A program made the position numbers and the translations under genes. DNA of 17,884 nucleotides from a bacterium (GTDB taxonomy: Bacteria; Armatimonadota; HRBIN16): the NCBI GenBank assembly GCA_025057335.1, contig JANWXG010000025.1, positions 1 through 17,884 on the forward strand. Direction: 5' to 3'. Below, piece after piece: positions 1-7,553 of this stretch (positions are counted from its first letter, which is position 1; each line of letters starts with the position of its first letter). A model generated the notes under the pieces. It did no database searches, was not told where the DNA came from, and was given only the letters and a program-made list of their open reading frames with translations.

Positions 1-447
1 CTCCACCTGTGGGGGCAAAGGCTGCTCGCGCAGTGCCTCCACTTGCCGAATCACCTCTCGCAGTTCCGCCTCCAGTTTGGGGGTCAGCTCCACTCGCTCT
101 TTGCGTCGCTGGTTAGGGAAATGCAGCACGCCGTGCGTCTCCACCCCGCGCAGGCGCAGTTGATACAGATAGTATGCCAGCTGCATCCGATGGGCGTGTT
201 CCATCTCCTGTCCGTGCTTCACCTCATGCACGACACCATCGTGCGTGAAGTCCACGCGCAGGAAGCCCTCGATGTCCACTTCGCGCATCCGCTCGCGGGC
301 GAAGCTGCTCTCATGGGTCAACCTGCCCAGCACGACGAGGTCGTCTTCCGCCTCCTGTTCGAGCCGATGCAAGCTCAGCCAGCACTTGCGCGGGCAGACG
401 AGGTAGTAGTGAATCTGTGTGCCTGTGATGGGCTCAGAGGGAGACAC
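1..447 (-). CDS. cas4: CRISPR-associated exonuclease Cas4 (partial, 3' end off window)
   Basis: Cas4 is a RecB-like PD-(D/E)XK exonuclease with an Fe-S cluster that trims and orients prespacers together with Cas1-Cas2. The visible 149 residues match the family: an early cysteine in LVCPRKCW (C18), H45 in GRLTHE, then VDF with D66, E75 and K77 in VHEVKHG, and RMQLAYYLYQLR as the Q-x-x-x-Y motif. The remaining cluster cysteines, normally near the C terminus, would lie beyond position 1. I chose the GTG at 447 because an in-frame TGA lies four codons upstream and GGAGG sits about 10 bases before it; the ATG at 454 is in another frame that stops at once. It follows cas3 by 38 bases, so it is the sixth visible gene of the cas operon. 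The typical order predicts cas1 and cas2 next. Confidence 0.9.
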   Translation of the reverse strand, partial: MSPSEPITGTQIHYYLVCPRKCWLSLHRLEQEAEDDLVVLGRLTHESSFARERMREVDIEGFLRVDFTHDGVVHEVKHGQEMEHAHRMQLAYYLYQLRLRGVETHGVLHFPNQRRKERVELTPKLEAELREVIRQVEALREQPLPPQVE

Positions 448-485
448 AGTGCATCAGCCTCCAACGATTATACGACATCCGTACT

Positions 486-2702
486 CTACGCCAACATCGC
501 CTTAGCTGCTGAAGGGCGCTCCAACAAGCCTTCATGTGGATTGTACTCCAAACTGGAGACATACACGCCCAAGTCTGCGGATGGGCAGAAAGCGTCACGA
601 AACTTGCTCAACCAGTATATTGGCACGGGCACGAGAAGCTCCACCAGCCGCCACCCCTCGCCAGCCTCCCGCATCTTGTATGCTTCCTGCACGAACTGCT
701 CTGGAATCACCTCCACGGAGACTACGCCCCGTCTTGCAGTGAATCGCTGGCGCATCTCCTCGTCGGAGAGGTCAATCGTGTAACAGCCCAAAATCCTCTG
801 CACCTCAGACAGCGTTGTCATGCCCTCCTGCAACTCTTCTTGCCATTCAGCCGAGGCAGTAACCTGCTGGTAGAGCCTCTCGGTCGCTTCAGCAAGGAAT
901 CTATCGGTAGGGAGTTCGGGGAGCTCCCGTAGCAGGCTCAGGCTACTCTGCAGCACTTCCTTGCCGTAAACCTTCTCCGCTCCCTGTCCCCACACAGTGA
1001 ACAGATACACTGGAGCGGGCGGTCTTTCTCCCCTGCGGTTCACTCTTCCCATGCGCTGTACCAGGGCGTCGATGGGCGCCATCTCAGTGATGAGGACATC
1101 GTAGTCGATGTCTAGGCTGACTTCTACTACTTGAGTCGACACGAAGATGGTTCCTGGTACAGGTTCCTGCACCTGTCTCTCCTTCTCCTGGCGGTCGCGA
1201 AGGATAAAGTGGGCATGGAGCAGATGCAGCGGCTGCCAGCCATACTGCTCTTTCAGACAACGGTAGATGTCCTGTGCTTGGGCAACCGTGTTAGCAACCA
1301 CAAGCACCTTCTTACCCTGTTTGGCGGACTCAATCGCCTCCTCTACTCCCTGAGCGAGTGGTTTCTCCCGCAGGATCAGGCGATGACGTTTACGTTCCCA
1401 GAGGTTTTGCTCCGCTTCTACTGTTTCACCAGCAGGAAACAGACGGAGCAGACTGTTTGGCAAAGTGGCGCTGGCAAGGGCAAGCTGCGCAGGAGGCTCT
1501 CGCGTTAACGCTTCCATTAACATACCTAGCGTGTATGGCTCATATGTATGTATTTCGTCTATCACCAGTGCCGACTGTCTCGCCAGCGTACGGCGTTCCT
1601 CCCAGTGTCTGCCGTTCAAGTGCGCTAACAGATACTGATCCAGGGTTGCAACCGTGACTGGCTTCGCAAACACCGAACTGAAGAGACGTTCGTCGAACAC
1701 GTCCTCGTCTGAGGATGACTCCTGACGCATAACGTAGCTAGCGCGTCCGTGCGCTATGCCCACGTTCTCTTGACCAAAGACGTTCTGTAAGCGTCGCCAC
1801 ATAGCATTGACCGTTGCTTGTGTGGGCAGCAGATAGATGATCCGTCGTGCATCCCCTGCCCACAACAGCAGCGCCTCCGTCTTGCCCGTGCCTGTAGGCG
1901 CACGTAGCCAGAGTATGTTGCTGCTGGTTCGGGCGCACTGCTGCTGAAACGCCCGCCAAGCCACTACCCCAGAGCGGCTCATGCTAAGGGTAACCTGCTG
2001 GCGTCCTCCCTGCAGGAACAGGTCGTCTACAGCCTCCCTCCCCGATGAAGCAAGCCAGTCAGCTAAGTGCAATACTGTCTTCACTTGTGCGAACTCCTCT
2101 TGAGGAAGTTGCTGGAACACCCCACGCAGCGAGACGTTTCGTCCTTGCCGTTGAAAAATTGGGGTATCCAGCAACGCGCCCAGCTGCTGGCTGCTTAACG
2201 TATCCCACTGTGAGAAAGCCTCTTCAAATGAGGGAAGAGAGGGAACTATTTCGTGCAGGAGAGCCCATATTTGCTCCAGCACCTCCTTCCCCTGCGGATG
2301 GTAGCGCACAGCAGCATATCCTTTATACACCTCTGCCCCGAGCGGCGAGTGATGGCTCAGCACTGCTGCAGTAGCGTGCAGGTTCACTGCATCCCAGCCG
2401 AGCCGCTGACCTGCTGTATGTTCTGCAAGAAGGATAGCAGGCAACGATGCCAGCGCGTGAGGGTACACCTGTCGGTGGGAGCGGCTGGCGCCTCCTTGTG
2501 CTATGTAGTCCTGAAATGACTCGGTTGCTTTACCGACGTCGTGCAAGGCACAAGCGAGTAGCGCCTTTACTCTCAGGCTCTCCGGCAGGTTGAGTTGCTC
2601 CGCTAGATTCTGCCCAATCCGTAGCACCAAATCGGTATGTTTCAGCAGACTCTGGTCGGGTTTCGCTAAGAGTTCAGCCACACGAAGTTTCTCCCTTGGC
2701 AT
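486..2702 (-). CDS. cas3: CRISPR-associated HD nuclease-helicase Cas3
   Basis: Cas3 is recruited by target-bound Cascade, and it unwinds and degrades the target DNA. The 738-residue protein has an N-terminal HD nuclease domain: H22, H54-D55 in ALHDVGKA, H82, H117-H118 and probably D214 in LADWLAS. A superfamily 2 helicase follows: Walker A APTGTGKT (268-275), DEIH (382-385), SAT (411-413) and motif VI QRMGRVNRRG (549-558). All catalytic motifs look intact, and the length is usual for a fused HD-helicase Cas3. The ATG at 2702 lies inside the end of cas5 (37-base overlap). GTG at 2681, eight bases after AGGGAG, is an alternative start that also keeps the HD domain. The gene sits between cas5 and cas4 in the I-B operon. 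Confidence 0.97.
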   Translation of the reverse strand: MPREKLRVAELLAKPDQSLLKHTDLVLRIGQNLAEQLNLPESLRVKALLACALHDVGKATESFQDYIAQGGASRSHRQVYPHALASLPAILLAEHTAGQRLGWDAVNLHATAAVLSHHSPLGAEVYKGYAAVRYHPQGKEVLEQIWALLHEIVPSLPSFEEAFSQWDTLSSQQLGALLDTPIFQRQGRNVSLRGVFQQLPQEEFAQVKTVLHLADWLASSGREAVDDLFLQGGRQQVTLSMSRSGVVAWRAFQQQCARTSSNILWLRAPTGTGKTEALLLWAGDARRIIYLLPTQATVNAMWRRLQNVFGQENVGIAHGRASYVMRQESSSDEDVFDERLFSSVFAKPVTVATLDQYLLAHLNGRHWEERRTLARQSALVIDEIHTYEPYTLGMLMEALTREPPAQLALASATLPNSLLRLFPAGETVEAEQNLWERKRHRLILREKPLAQGVEEAIESAKQGKKVLVVANTVAQAQDIYRCLKEQYGWQPLHLLHAHFILRDRQEKERQVQEPVPGTIFVSTQVVEVSLDIDYDVLITEMAPIDALVQRMGRVNRRGERPPAPVYLFTVWGQGAEKVYGKEVLQSSLSLLRELPELPTDRFLAEATERLYQQVTASAEWQEELQEGMTTLSEVQRILGCYTIDLSDEEMRQRFTARRGVVSVEVIPEQFVQEAYKMREAGEGWRLVELLVPVPIYWLSKFRDAFCPSADLGVYVSSLEYNPHEGLLERPSAAKAMLA

Positions 2703-3373
2703 TGCAGCGTTGATACTCCTGAAACCTCTACTTCCAGCGAGAGAGGCAGGAAAGTGAAGACCTGATAATCTGTCGGGTGGCGAACGTCATCCTTGACCTC
2801 AAACCGTAACGGCAGCCGCTCTACTATGGGCGGAGAGATACGTGTCCCTGGTCGCAGTACGGGGCGTACATTGAGGCGACGCAGGTCTCCACGCACGACG
2901 GTGCCCCGTAAGAGAGTACCTCCAGAGGTCGCCTCCTGAAACTCGATCAGCAAGACATTAACCAGCTCATCCTCCCTGCCTAGAGAGAGCGGAAAGGCGG
3001 GGTCGTGAAACGCCTTGTATAGCTCCTGTGTCGCAGCACTGTCGCCACCGTAAAGGAGAGTGTACCGTGCTTGGAACAATAGCTCGCGGAAGTAGGGAGA
3101 GCGAGTCATGCTCGCCCCCTTGATTTTAAGCAGTGTCCACATATCCCGCGCCAGTCCAGGTTCCTCGTCTATCCACACAGCAACCTTAACCGCTCGTAGT
3201 GGGCTGGTTACACTCCAGAGGTTCCTGTCTGGTAGACCCAGCGCCGCGCCCGCCAGCCCCAAAATCGTGGTTGGCGGCGGCATAGGCAGTGTCCGTTGAT
3301 AGTTATGGTCGAGAGGACGCCGGAACGAGGCAACTGGTGCTGACACTTTCACACAGAGGACTCGCTCTGCCAT
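2666..3373 (-). CDS. cas5: Type I-B Cascade subunit Cas5 (Cas5t-like)
   Basis: Cas5 binds the 5' handle of the crRNA and caps the Cas7 filament of Cascade. The 235-residue protein begins MAERVLCVKVSAPVASFRRP and carries the hallmark Cas5 N-terminal stretch, YQRTLP followed by PPPTTILGLAGAALG at residues 32-46. The rest is the expected RRM-like beta-rich fold, without an obvious catalytic site, as expected where Cas6 is present. The open frame extends upstream to 3541, but those residues are low-complexity antisense of cas7. The ATG at 3373 matches the family N terminus and has GGGAG upstream, so I chose it. It overlaps the end of cas7 by 25 bases and the start of cas3 by 37 bases. Confidence 0.93.
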   Translation of the reverse strand: MAERVLCVKVSAPVASFRRPLDHNYQRTLPMPPPTTILGLAGAALGLPDRNLWSVTSPLRAVKVAVWIDEEPGLARDMWTLLKIKGASMTRSPYFRELLFQARYTLLYGGDSAATQELYKAFHDPAFPLSLGREDELVNVLLIEFQEATSGGTLLRGTVVRGDLRRLNVRPVLRPGTRISPPIVERLPLRFEVKDDVRHPTDYQVFTFLPLSLEVEVSGVSTLQCQGRNFVWLNS

Positions 3374-4296
3374 AGCGTGTTTACATCTCCCTTCGCTTCG
3401 GTGATCGCCTCGTGCACAGGTAGAACCTCTCCGTAGGCGCTCAACCGTTCGAGAATCTCGTCCTCGTTGCCAAAAACCCCCGCTTCTAGCCCAAACAGCG
3501 TCTTCTTGCGATGCGGAGTGAACTTCTCTAGAGCGTTGCACAGCGAGTTTAGGTTCAGCAAATACTTGCCCTCCTCGTATTCGGCGTCCAGCGCCTCGAT
3601 GAAAACAGGATGCTTCACTCCCAAACGGCAGTAGGCGAAGAAGCGAGGAGACAGGTCAGAGAGCAGGCGCGCGGTTCGCCCTCCGCCCCATAACAGGTTC
3701 AGCGCCTCAAGGAGTGCTTGCATTCGAGCGCGACGCTCTTCTACAGGTAGGCTTCTGTCCTGCTTCTCTTTCGTCTCGCGCGTCGGGAAAATCCCCACCC
3801 TATCCAGTTCGATGAGCAGGGTTCCTTTGAACAGGTTTGCGTAAATCTCTGTTTCGAACATGTTGCCACCGCGCTGGGCTACTTCTGGTTCCACCTCCTG
3901 CTGGAAATGCTCAAACGAACGGGTACCTAAGTCGCGGTCGCCCTGGAAGGGGAAGAGACCGACTGCCGCCGATACGCGCGTGGGAGAAGTGCGTCGTTTG
4001 CCGCCTGTAGCATCCATGTAACCGAACAGGTCTTCGTCGATAAAGTCCCAGGGGCGCACTGGCGGCTTCACCTCCTGACCGCTAATCTCAGCGTGAGGCT
4101 CCGAAAGGGGATAGCCCAGGTCTTGCAACCGGTCGCGCAGCATCCGCCGAATCGCTTGTCCAGAGATGTAGGGTAGCGCACTGCCGTCAGGCAGGGTCAC
4201 CTTCTTCGCCACGATAACGTTTCCTTCGGTATGCGAAGCGTTGACGTTGGAAGCTGATACCTTTGCTAAGTAACCAACGCAGATTGCCTTACTCAT
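3349..4296 (-). CDS. cas7: Type I-B Cascade backbone subunit Cas7 (Cst2/DevR family)
   Basis: Cas7 polymerises along the crRNA spacer as the backbone of Cascade. The 315-residue protein matches the Cst2/DevR form: YLAKVSASNVNASHTEGN near the N terminus (an RRM-like start with the conserved Asn/Glu/Gly cluster), then LPYISGQAIRRMLRDRL, the usual Y-(I/V)-S-G-Q-A-(I/L)-R-R signature at about residues 42-58. Length is normal. The start ATG lies 4 bases past the cas8 stop, with GGAGG from the end of cas8 serving as ribosome site at about nine bases, which suggests translational coupling. In myxobacteria the homologous DevR also affects development, but nothing here suggests that role; an interference function is the simplest reading. 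Confidence 0.93.
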   Translation of the reverse strand: MSKAICVGYLAKVSASNVNASHTEGNVIVAKKVTLPDGSALPYISGQAIRRMLRDRLQDLGYPLSEPHAEISGQEVKPPVRPWDFIDEDLFGYMDATGGKRRTSPTRVSAAVGLFPFQGDRDLGTRSFEHFQQEVEPEVAQRGGNMFETEIYANLFKGTLLIELDRVGIFPTRETKEKQDRSLPVEERRARMQALLEALNLLWGGGRTARLLSDLSPRFFAYCRLGVKHPVFIEALDAEYEEGKYLLNLNSLCNALEKFTPHRKKTLFGLEAGVFGNEDEILERLSAYGEVLPVHEAITEAKGDVNTLWQSESSV

Positions 4297-4300
4297 GGTA

Positions 4301-5788
4301 CTAATCCTCCTCTGTCTCCTCAGGTTTCTCTCCGTACCTCTCCTTGCGGAGATAGGCGTTCATGGAGTAGATAGCCAGCATATGCTTGACGCGCTTCCAG
4401 GGCGCACCTGCAATTCGTTCGCCCTTCTCCAGTTTCAGCAGGCTTTCGGGCACTGTGAGGCTCAAACGAAACTGAATATCGTTGAGCACCCGATAGAACT
4501 CCTCGACGTTCTTGGCGTTGCGTAGAGAGTACAGCAGCCCTCGCTCGTTACCTGCCTGTGCAGCTTCCCCTAAACGACGCCCGAAACTGGAGAGCGCCTT
4601 GATGAAATCCTCGTCCATCTGGGAAACCTCCTTGGAGTAGTTATCCAGTAGTATTTCCTCGGTCCCCTGCCGCAGGGGGCGCGGCGATTCTTCCTTGGCA
4701 CGTATGTCAAACAGGAACTCCTCTATCGTAGGCAGTGGATCGCTCAGCTCAAGTACTGCCTGCGCAATCCTATCCCGCCAGATGGTCTCTCTTTCTCTCT
4801 GGCGTTGAACCCAAAACTGTTCGAGGATACGCACAATCTGTTGATGCGGATTGGCTGCACCATACCTGTCTACGACAATCTTCGTCCACTGCTCGTACAG
4901 GCGAAACAGCTGCTGAAGCCGCGAAAACTCCTTCAACTGTTTCATGTCAAAAGCCTGTGCAGGGACGCCCGTAACCGCATACAGCACTACTGGAGAGGTC
5001 GCAGGAGTGGTTCCCGCAAACAGGGAAGCCAGATACTGACGTGCCTCATCCGAGAGCACCTCTGATGAGGGGATGTGGGAGAACAAGGCGAGTAGCACTC
5101 CTAATACCGTCTCGTGCAGGTACTTGCCCAGAAACGTATGGGGGACGTTGCCTCCTCTTCCTCGGCGGAGGCTCAATGGAGACATTACGTCCCGATGTAG
5201 CCGCAGTAGCTCGGGTAAATCCGCATGGAACAGGAAAAAGTGCAGAGCGTTATCACCTTGCCGACACCACCACCATGAGAGATATCCCGCTACCCCAGCA
5301 AGGGCGCATCGAGCACACAGCTTCAGACCCCGCTTCCCGCCAGAGTAGAAATTCGCGAACTTCGCAGGGTCCACAACGAAAGGATAAATCCACATTTTGG
5401 CGCTGGTTATCAATCCCAACTGACCACAAATATCACACTGCTCCTCTTTCTTGCTCAAACTTATTTCCAAATTGAACTGCGGCGGCTGAGTTGGATATTT
5501 TTTGTTTCCAATCTCCTCCTTCTTTCCAGAATCACCAGCTACCTTGATGAACAGATTGGCTGGCTCGAGCCAATTACATTTCTCATACTCTCTCAGCTGA
5601 CCTGAACGCTGATCGTAGTATAGCCCCTTATTGCCCGTTGGCTGCACGAGCTTGCTCAGCAAATGCTGCATGATCTCGTCTGACGAGTGTTCCCCCTCCC
5701 CAAACTGCTCGAGCAAGTAAGCCAACCCGTTGTCGATCCAGAAATTGCCAGTTTGATCTGTGGCACTCAAGTAAACCTTCTCGCCCAT
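4301..5788 (-). CDS. cas8b1: Type I-B Cascade large subunit Cas8b1/Cst1 (CXXC-CXXC family)
   Basis: This is the likely large subunit of Cascade, responsible for PAM recognition and Cas3 recruitment. The 495-residue protein has two CXXC pairs about 40 residues apart, CDIC (C118, C121) and CARC (C158, C161), the zinc-finger signature that names the Cst1 CXXC-CXXC family. It lies between cas6 and cas7, exactly where Cst1 sits in Tneap-type I-B loci. The open frame reaches 5833, but the ATG at 5788 is preferred: AGGAGGGGGAG ends about five bases before it and it lies 2 bases after the cas6 stop. The N terminus KVYLSATDQTGNFWIDNGL resembles other Cst1 starts as I remember them. Large subunits are poorly conserved, so the family call rests on the CXXC pairs plus position. 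Confidence 0.88.
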   Translation of the reverse strand: MGEKVYLSATDQTGNFWIDNGLAYLLEQFGEGEHSSDEIMQHLLSKLVQPTGNKGLYYDQRSGQLREYEKCNWLEPANLFIKVAGDSGKKEEIGNKKYPTQPPQFNLEISLSKKEEQCDICGQLGLITSAKMWIYPFVVDPAKFANFYSGGKRGLKLCARCALAGVAGYLSWWWCRQGDNALHFFLFHADLPELLRLHRDVMSPLSLRRGRGGNVPHTFLGKYLHETVLGVLLALFSHIPSSEVLSDEARQYLASLFAGTTPATSPVVLYAVTGVPAQAFDMKQLKEFSRLQQLFRLYEQWTKIVVDRYGAANPHQQIVRILEQFWVQRQRERETIWRDRIAQAVLELSDPLPTIEEFLFDIRAKEESPRPLRQGTEEILLDNYSKEVSQMDEDFIKALSSFGRRLGEAAQAGNERGLLYSLRNAKNVEEFYRVLNDIQFRLSLTVPESLLKLEKGERIAGAPWKRVKHMLAIYSMNAYLRKERYGEKPEETEED

Positions 5789-5790
5789 CT

Positions 5791-6549
5791 CTACTCCCCC
5801 TCCTTCCTCTTCGGCGTGTACACGCTCACACATCCGAACCCCTGCGAGTTCTTGCTGCCCAAGCCAGCGTCCAGCGCCATGCGGAACAGCGGTTCGGGCA
5901 GGTACGCCTCATAAATTCCGCTCCAGCCCTTGATGACCGTACCTTTGTACAGGGCGATGTGCTGGTTGCGCGTGTTGACACGATGCGGCTTGACGTATGC
6001 TCTCTCTGCCGACACCTCGCTACCATTCAAGACACGCCACTTGCGCTGCAGGTTGCACACAATCTGCTCCGAAAACTCCGTCTCAAAAGGAGAATAGTAG
6101 TAGGTCTTGCGCCCCCCGTCGGCGCGATGAAGCGTGCTATACACCGTGATAGGCGACAGCGCCTGAAGCAACACGGGACACTGATACGGCTCGTCCGCTG
6201 CGACCTCAATAGAGGCAAGGCGCAACCGGTTCTCCCCGAGCGCCAGCGTCCCCGCGTCCATCAGATGTAACGCCAGCGACTCCAGAAATCCTACCTCCGG
6301 AGAGGCGACCACCAGCGAGAACCCGTCGGGAAAGGCGATTCGACCATCGCGCACGACAGAGTTGCCCATCAGCCGGGAAAACACGAACATTTTGAGATGA
6401 CGTCTCCCCTCTACAAAGCCTTCATCGTGTAGAGAGGTTGCCAGCTCAGGGCTGAGATGGCGGTAGAAGAACCCCTGCACCAGGTGGTTGTAATGCACGG
6501 GGAGGACACAAACGCCTTCTACTGGCAGGAAGGAAAGGCGCAGGCGCAT
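5791..6549 (-). CDS. cas6: CRISPR RNA endoribonuclease Cas6
   Basis: Cas6 cuts the CRISPR transcript within each repeat to yield crRNAs. The 252-residue protein shows the family layout: N-terminal YNHLVQGFFYRHLSPEL, then SLHDEGF with H41 as probable catalytic histidine, a FSRLMG stretch, and the C-terminal glycine-rich loop GLGSKNSQGFGCVSV that contacts RNA. Length is typical. The ATG at 6549 has GAGGTGAG about six bases upstream. It is the first gene of the visible operon, so the cas promoter should lie in 6550-6640. A TATACA (complement of 6593-6598) is the best -10 candidate, but I see no well spaced -35 box. Confidence 0.93.
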   Translation of the reverse strand: MRLRLSFLPVEGVCVLPVHYNHLVQGFFYRHLSPELATSLHDEGFVEGRRHLKMFVFSRLMGNSVVRDGRIAFPDGFSLVVASPEVGFLESLALHLMDAGTLALGENRLRLASIEVAADEPYQCPVLLQALSPITVYSTLHRADGGRKTYYYSPFETEFSEQIVCNLQRKWRVLNGSEVSAERAYVKPHRVNTRNQHIALYKGTVIKGWSGIYEAYLPEPLFRMALDAGLGSKNSQGFGCVSVYTPKRKEGE

Positions 6550-6844
6550 CTATCTCACCTCACATCGACAGTTTCTAATCTATCTGCTACGTTGTATACC
6601 CTCTACGCCCTCTGCAACTCGGATACCTGCCCCTTCGCGCTAGGGTCACCATCTCTGCCTGTAGCTCCAGCCTGCGTGGGCAGAGGCGTCTGCCGAGGGG
6701 CGGCTTGAGCGAGGTGTGGGACATCCTGAGGCGTTCCCCGGAAGCTGTTTGAAAAAAGCGGGACGATAGCCTGATACGCTGACCACGACATAACTGGCGC
6801 TTTGCCAAAACTGAGCCTTCGCCCCCGCGTGGGCGTCCGCAGGT

Positions 6845-6904
6845 TGGAAGGACGCACTCCGTCGTGTCCCCACCATCAGGGTCACGACGGAGCGTGACCC
6901 TCCA
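6845..6904. repeat. Hairpin repeat family 1, inverted pair A/A'
   Basis: Arm A (6845-6869) reads TGGAAGGACGCACTCCGTCG and onward; arm A' (6880-6904) is its reverse complement at 20 of 25 positions, with a 10-base gap. Arm A' also folds alone: GGTCACG/CGTGACC, with six bases between. The same 25-base unit recurs at 6922-6946, 6963-6987 and 6996-7020. Confidence 0.8.
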
Positions 6905-6921
6905 GAAGTTTTTGCCCCGAT

Positions 6922-6946
6922 TGGAGGGACGCGCCCCGTCGCGTCC
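6922..6946 (+). repeat. Hairpin repeat family 1, single unit B
   Basis: The 25-base unit folds as GGACGCG-ccccgt-CGCGTCC and differs from unit C (6963-6987) at only two positions, both in the loop. It stands alone between the two inverted pairs. Confidence 0.8.
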
Positions 6947-6962
6947 ACACGCAGATTGCCTT

Positions 6963-7020
6963 TGGAGGGACGCGCTCTGTCGCGTCCATCATCATGGTCA
7001 CGACGGAGCGTGACCCTCCA
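6963..7020. repeat. Hairpin repeat family 1, inverted pair C/C'
   Basis: Arm C (6963-6987) contains the perfect stem GGACGCG-ctctgt-CGCGTCC. Arm C' (6996-7020) is its reverse complement at 20 of 25 positions across an 8-base gap. The stretch 6996-7024 is identical over 29 bases to 6880-6908, so the two right arms are exact copies. Confidence 0.8.
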
Positions 7021-7117
7021 GAAGAACTACGCCCAGCGCGGTACTGTCGCTGTGTTGTAGTTATCAATAGCGCGCTTTGGCGACGATTTTCCATCGAACT
7101 CAGGCGAGGATGGCGAA

Positions 7118-7141
7118 CAAAGGAAATCCGCCTGCGCAGGC
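7118..7141 (-). repeat. GCCTGCGCAGGC palindromic repeat
   Basis: A perfect 12-base palindrome, GCCTGCGCAGGC, lies at 7130-7141. On the minus strand it continues GGATTTCCTTTGTTCGCC. From memory this resembles the GCCTGCGCAGGCGGACTTTGT-type intergenic repeats of Chloroflexi and other thermophiles; that similarity is not checked. Confidence 0.45.
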
Positions 7142-7250
7142 AGGTTTGCTTCCAGCATATCCCGCAACCTCCAGACTGAGCAGACCGCTGTCCTCTGAAC
7201 GGCAGAGCAAGGGCACATCTCGGTGGGAGCCTCCTCTGCTTTTCTATCGG

Positions 7251-7276
7251 GAAGCACTGACGTGCTTCACTACGAA
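7251..7276 (+). repeat. Hairpin repeat family 2, copy 1
   Basis: Perfect 7-base stem GAAGCAC-tgac-GTGCTTC at 7251-7268, followed by the family tail ACTACGAA. Confidence 0.75.
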
Positions 7277-7284
7277 CCTCGTCT

Positions 7285-7314
7285 CGTTTGTAGTAGCGCA
7301 CTTCAGTGCGCTTC
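7285..7314 (-). repeat. Hairpin repeat family 2, copy 2 (reverse orientation)
   Basis: Stem AGCGCAC-ttca-GTGCGCT at 7295-7312. Read on the minus strand it gives GAAGCGCACTGAAGTGCGCT then ACTACAAAC, so it is the same element inverted relative to its neighbours. Confidence 0.7.
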
Positions 7315-7344
7315 TGCTCTCATTGCGCCAGAAAACCAACCTGC

Positions 7345-7360
7345 CTCCCCGCGAGCGGGG
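7345..7360. repeat. CCCCGCgaGCGGGG hairpin
   Basis: Perfect 6-base stem CCCCGC-ga-GCGGGG at 7347-7360. The 14-base sequence CTCCCCGCGAGCGG (7345-7358) recurs exactly at 10424-10437 in the next intergenic region. Confidence 0.6.
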
Positions 7361-7370
7361 ATAGATAGTC

Positions 7371-7399
7371 GGGGCGCATGGCCATGCGTCCCTACAAAC
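7371..7399 (+). repeat. Hairpin repeat family 2, copy 3
   Basis: Stem GGGGCGCATG-gc-CATGCGTCCC at 7371-7392 (one G-T pair), followed by the tail TACAAAC typical of the family. Confidence 0.7.
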
Positions 7400-7418
7400 T
7401 GGCACTCATCGCCTCGCG

Positions 7419-7446
7419 GAAGCATGAACATGCTTCGCTACGAGCC
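7419..7446 (+). repeat. Hairpin repeat family 2, copy 4
   Basis: Perfect 8-base stem GAAGCATG-aa-CATGCTTC at 7419-7436, followed by the tail GCTACGAGCC. Confidence 0.75.
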
Positions 7447-7553
7447 TCCTCCAGTTACGCTCTCTTCTTTCCCCTACTGCGAGAACCGCTTCCTGCGCAC
7501 AGTGAGGTTGCACGAGACCTCCGGCAGATAGTGCGCAGCCTGTCTAAATAAGG

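Larger units (their letters stand above)
6550..7553. other. Gene-free divergent intergenic region rich in hairpin repeats
   Basis: This 1-kb stretch separates the leftward cas operon from the rightward kor operon and must hold promoters for both. I find no convincing gene. It contains at least three kinds of short palindromic repeat (listed separately), plus a small hairpin GGCAGA-ggcg-TCTGCC at 6679-6694. A minus-strand open frame at 6603-6857 has a protein-like middle (AYQAIVPLFSNSF) but no ribosome site and runs into the repeats, so it could at most be a decayed gene fragment. Confidence 0.7.

Noticed and set aside
43..783. Plus-strand open frame of 246 residues across the cas4-cas3 boundary
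   Set aside because: It is the opposite strand of cas4 and the end of cas3, both supported by catalytic motifs on the minus strand.
3374..3541. Upstream extension of cas5 to a 291-residue protein
   Set aside because: The extra residues are Arg/Ser-rich antisense-like sequence overlapping cas7; the family N terminus and a ribosome site fit the start at 3373.
6603..6857. Minus-strand open frame of 84 residues with AYQAIVPLFSNSF
   Set aside because: No ribosome site, start region inside a repeat, and no recognisable family; at most a gene fragment.
6845..7446. Possible CRISPR array for the neighbouring cas operon
   Set aside because: Repeat units are self-palindromic, of two different families, in mixed orientation and irregularly spaced; there are no regular repeat-spacer units of constant length.
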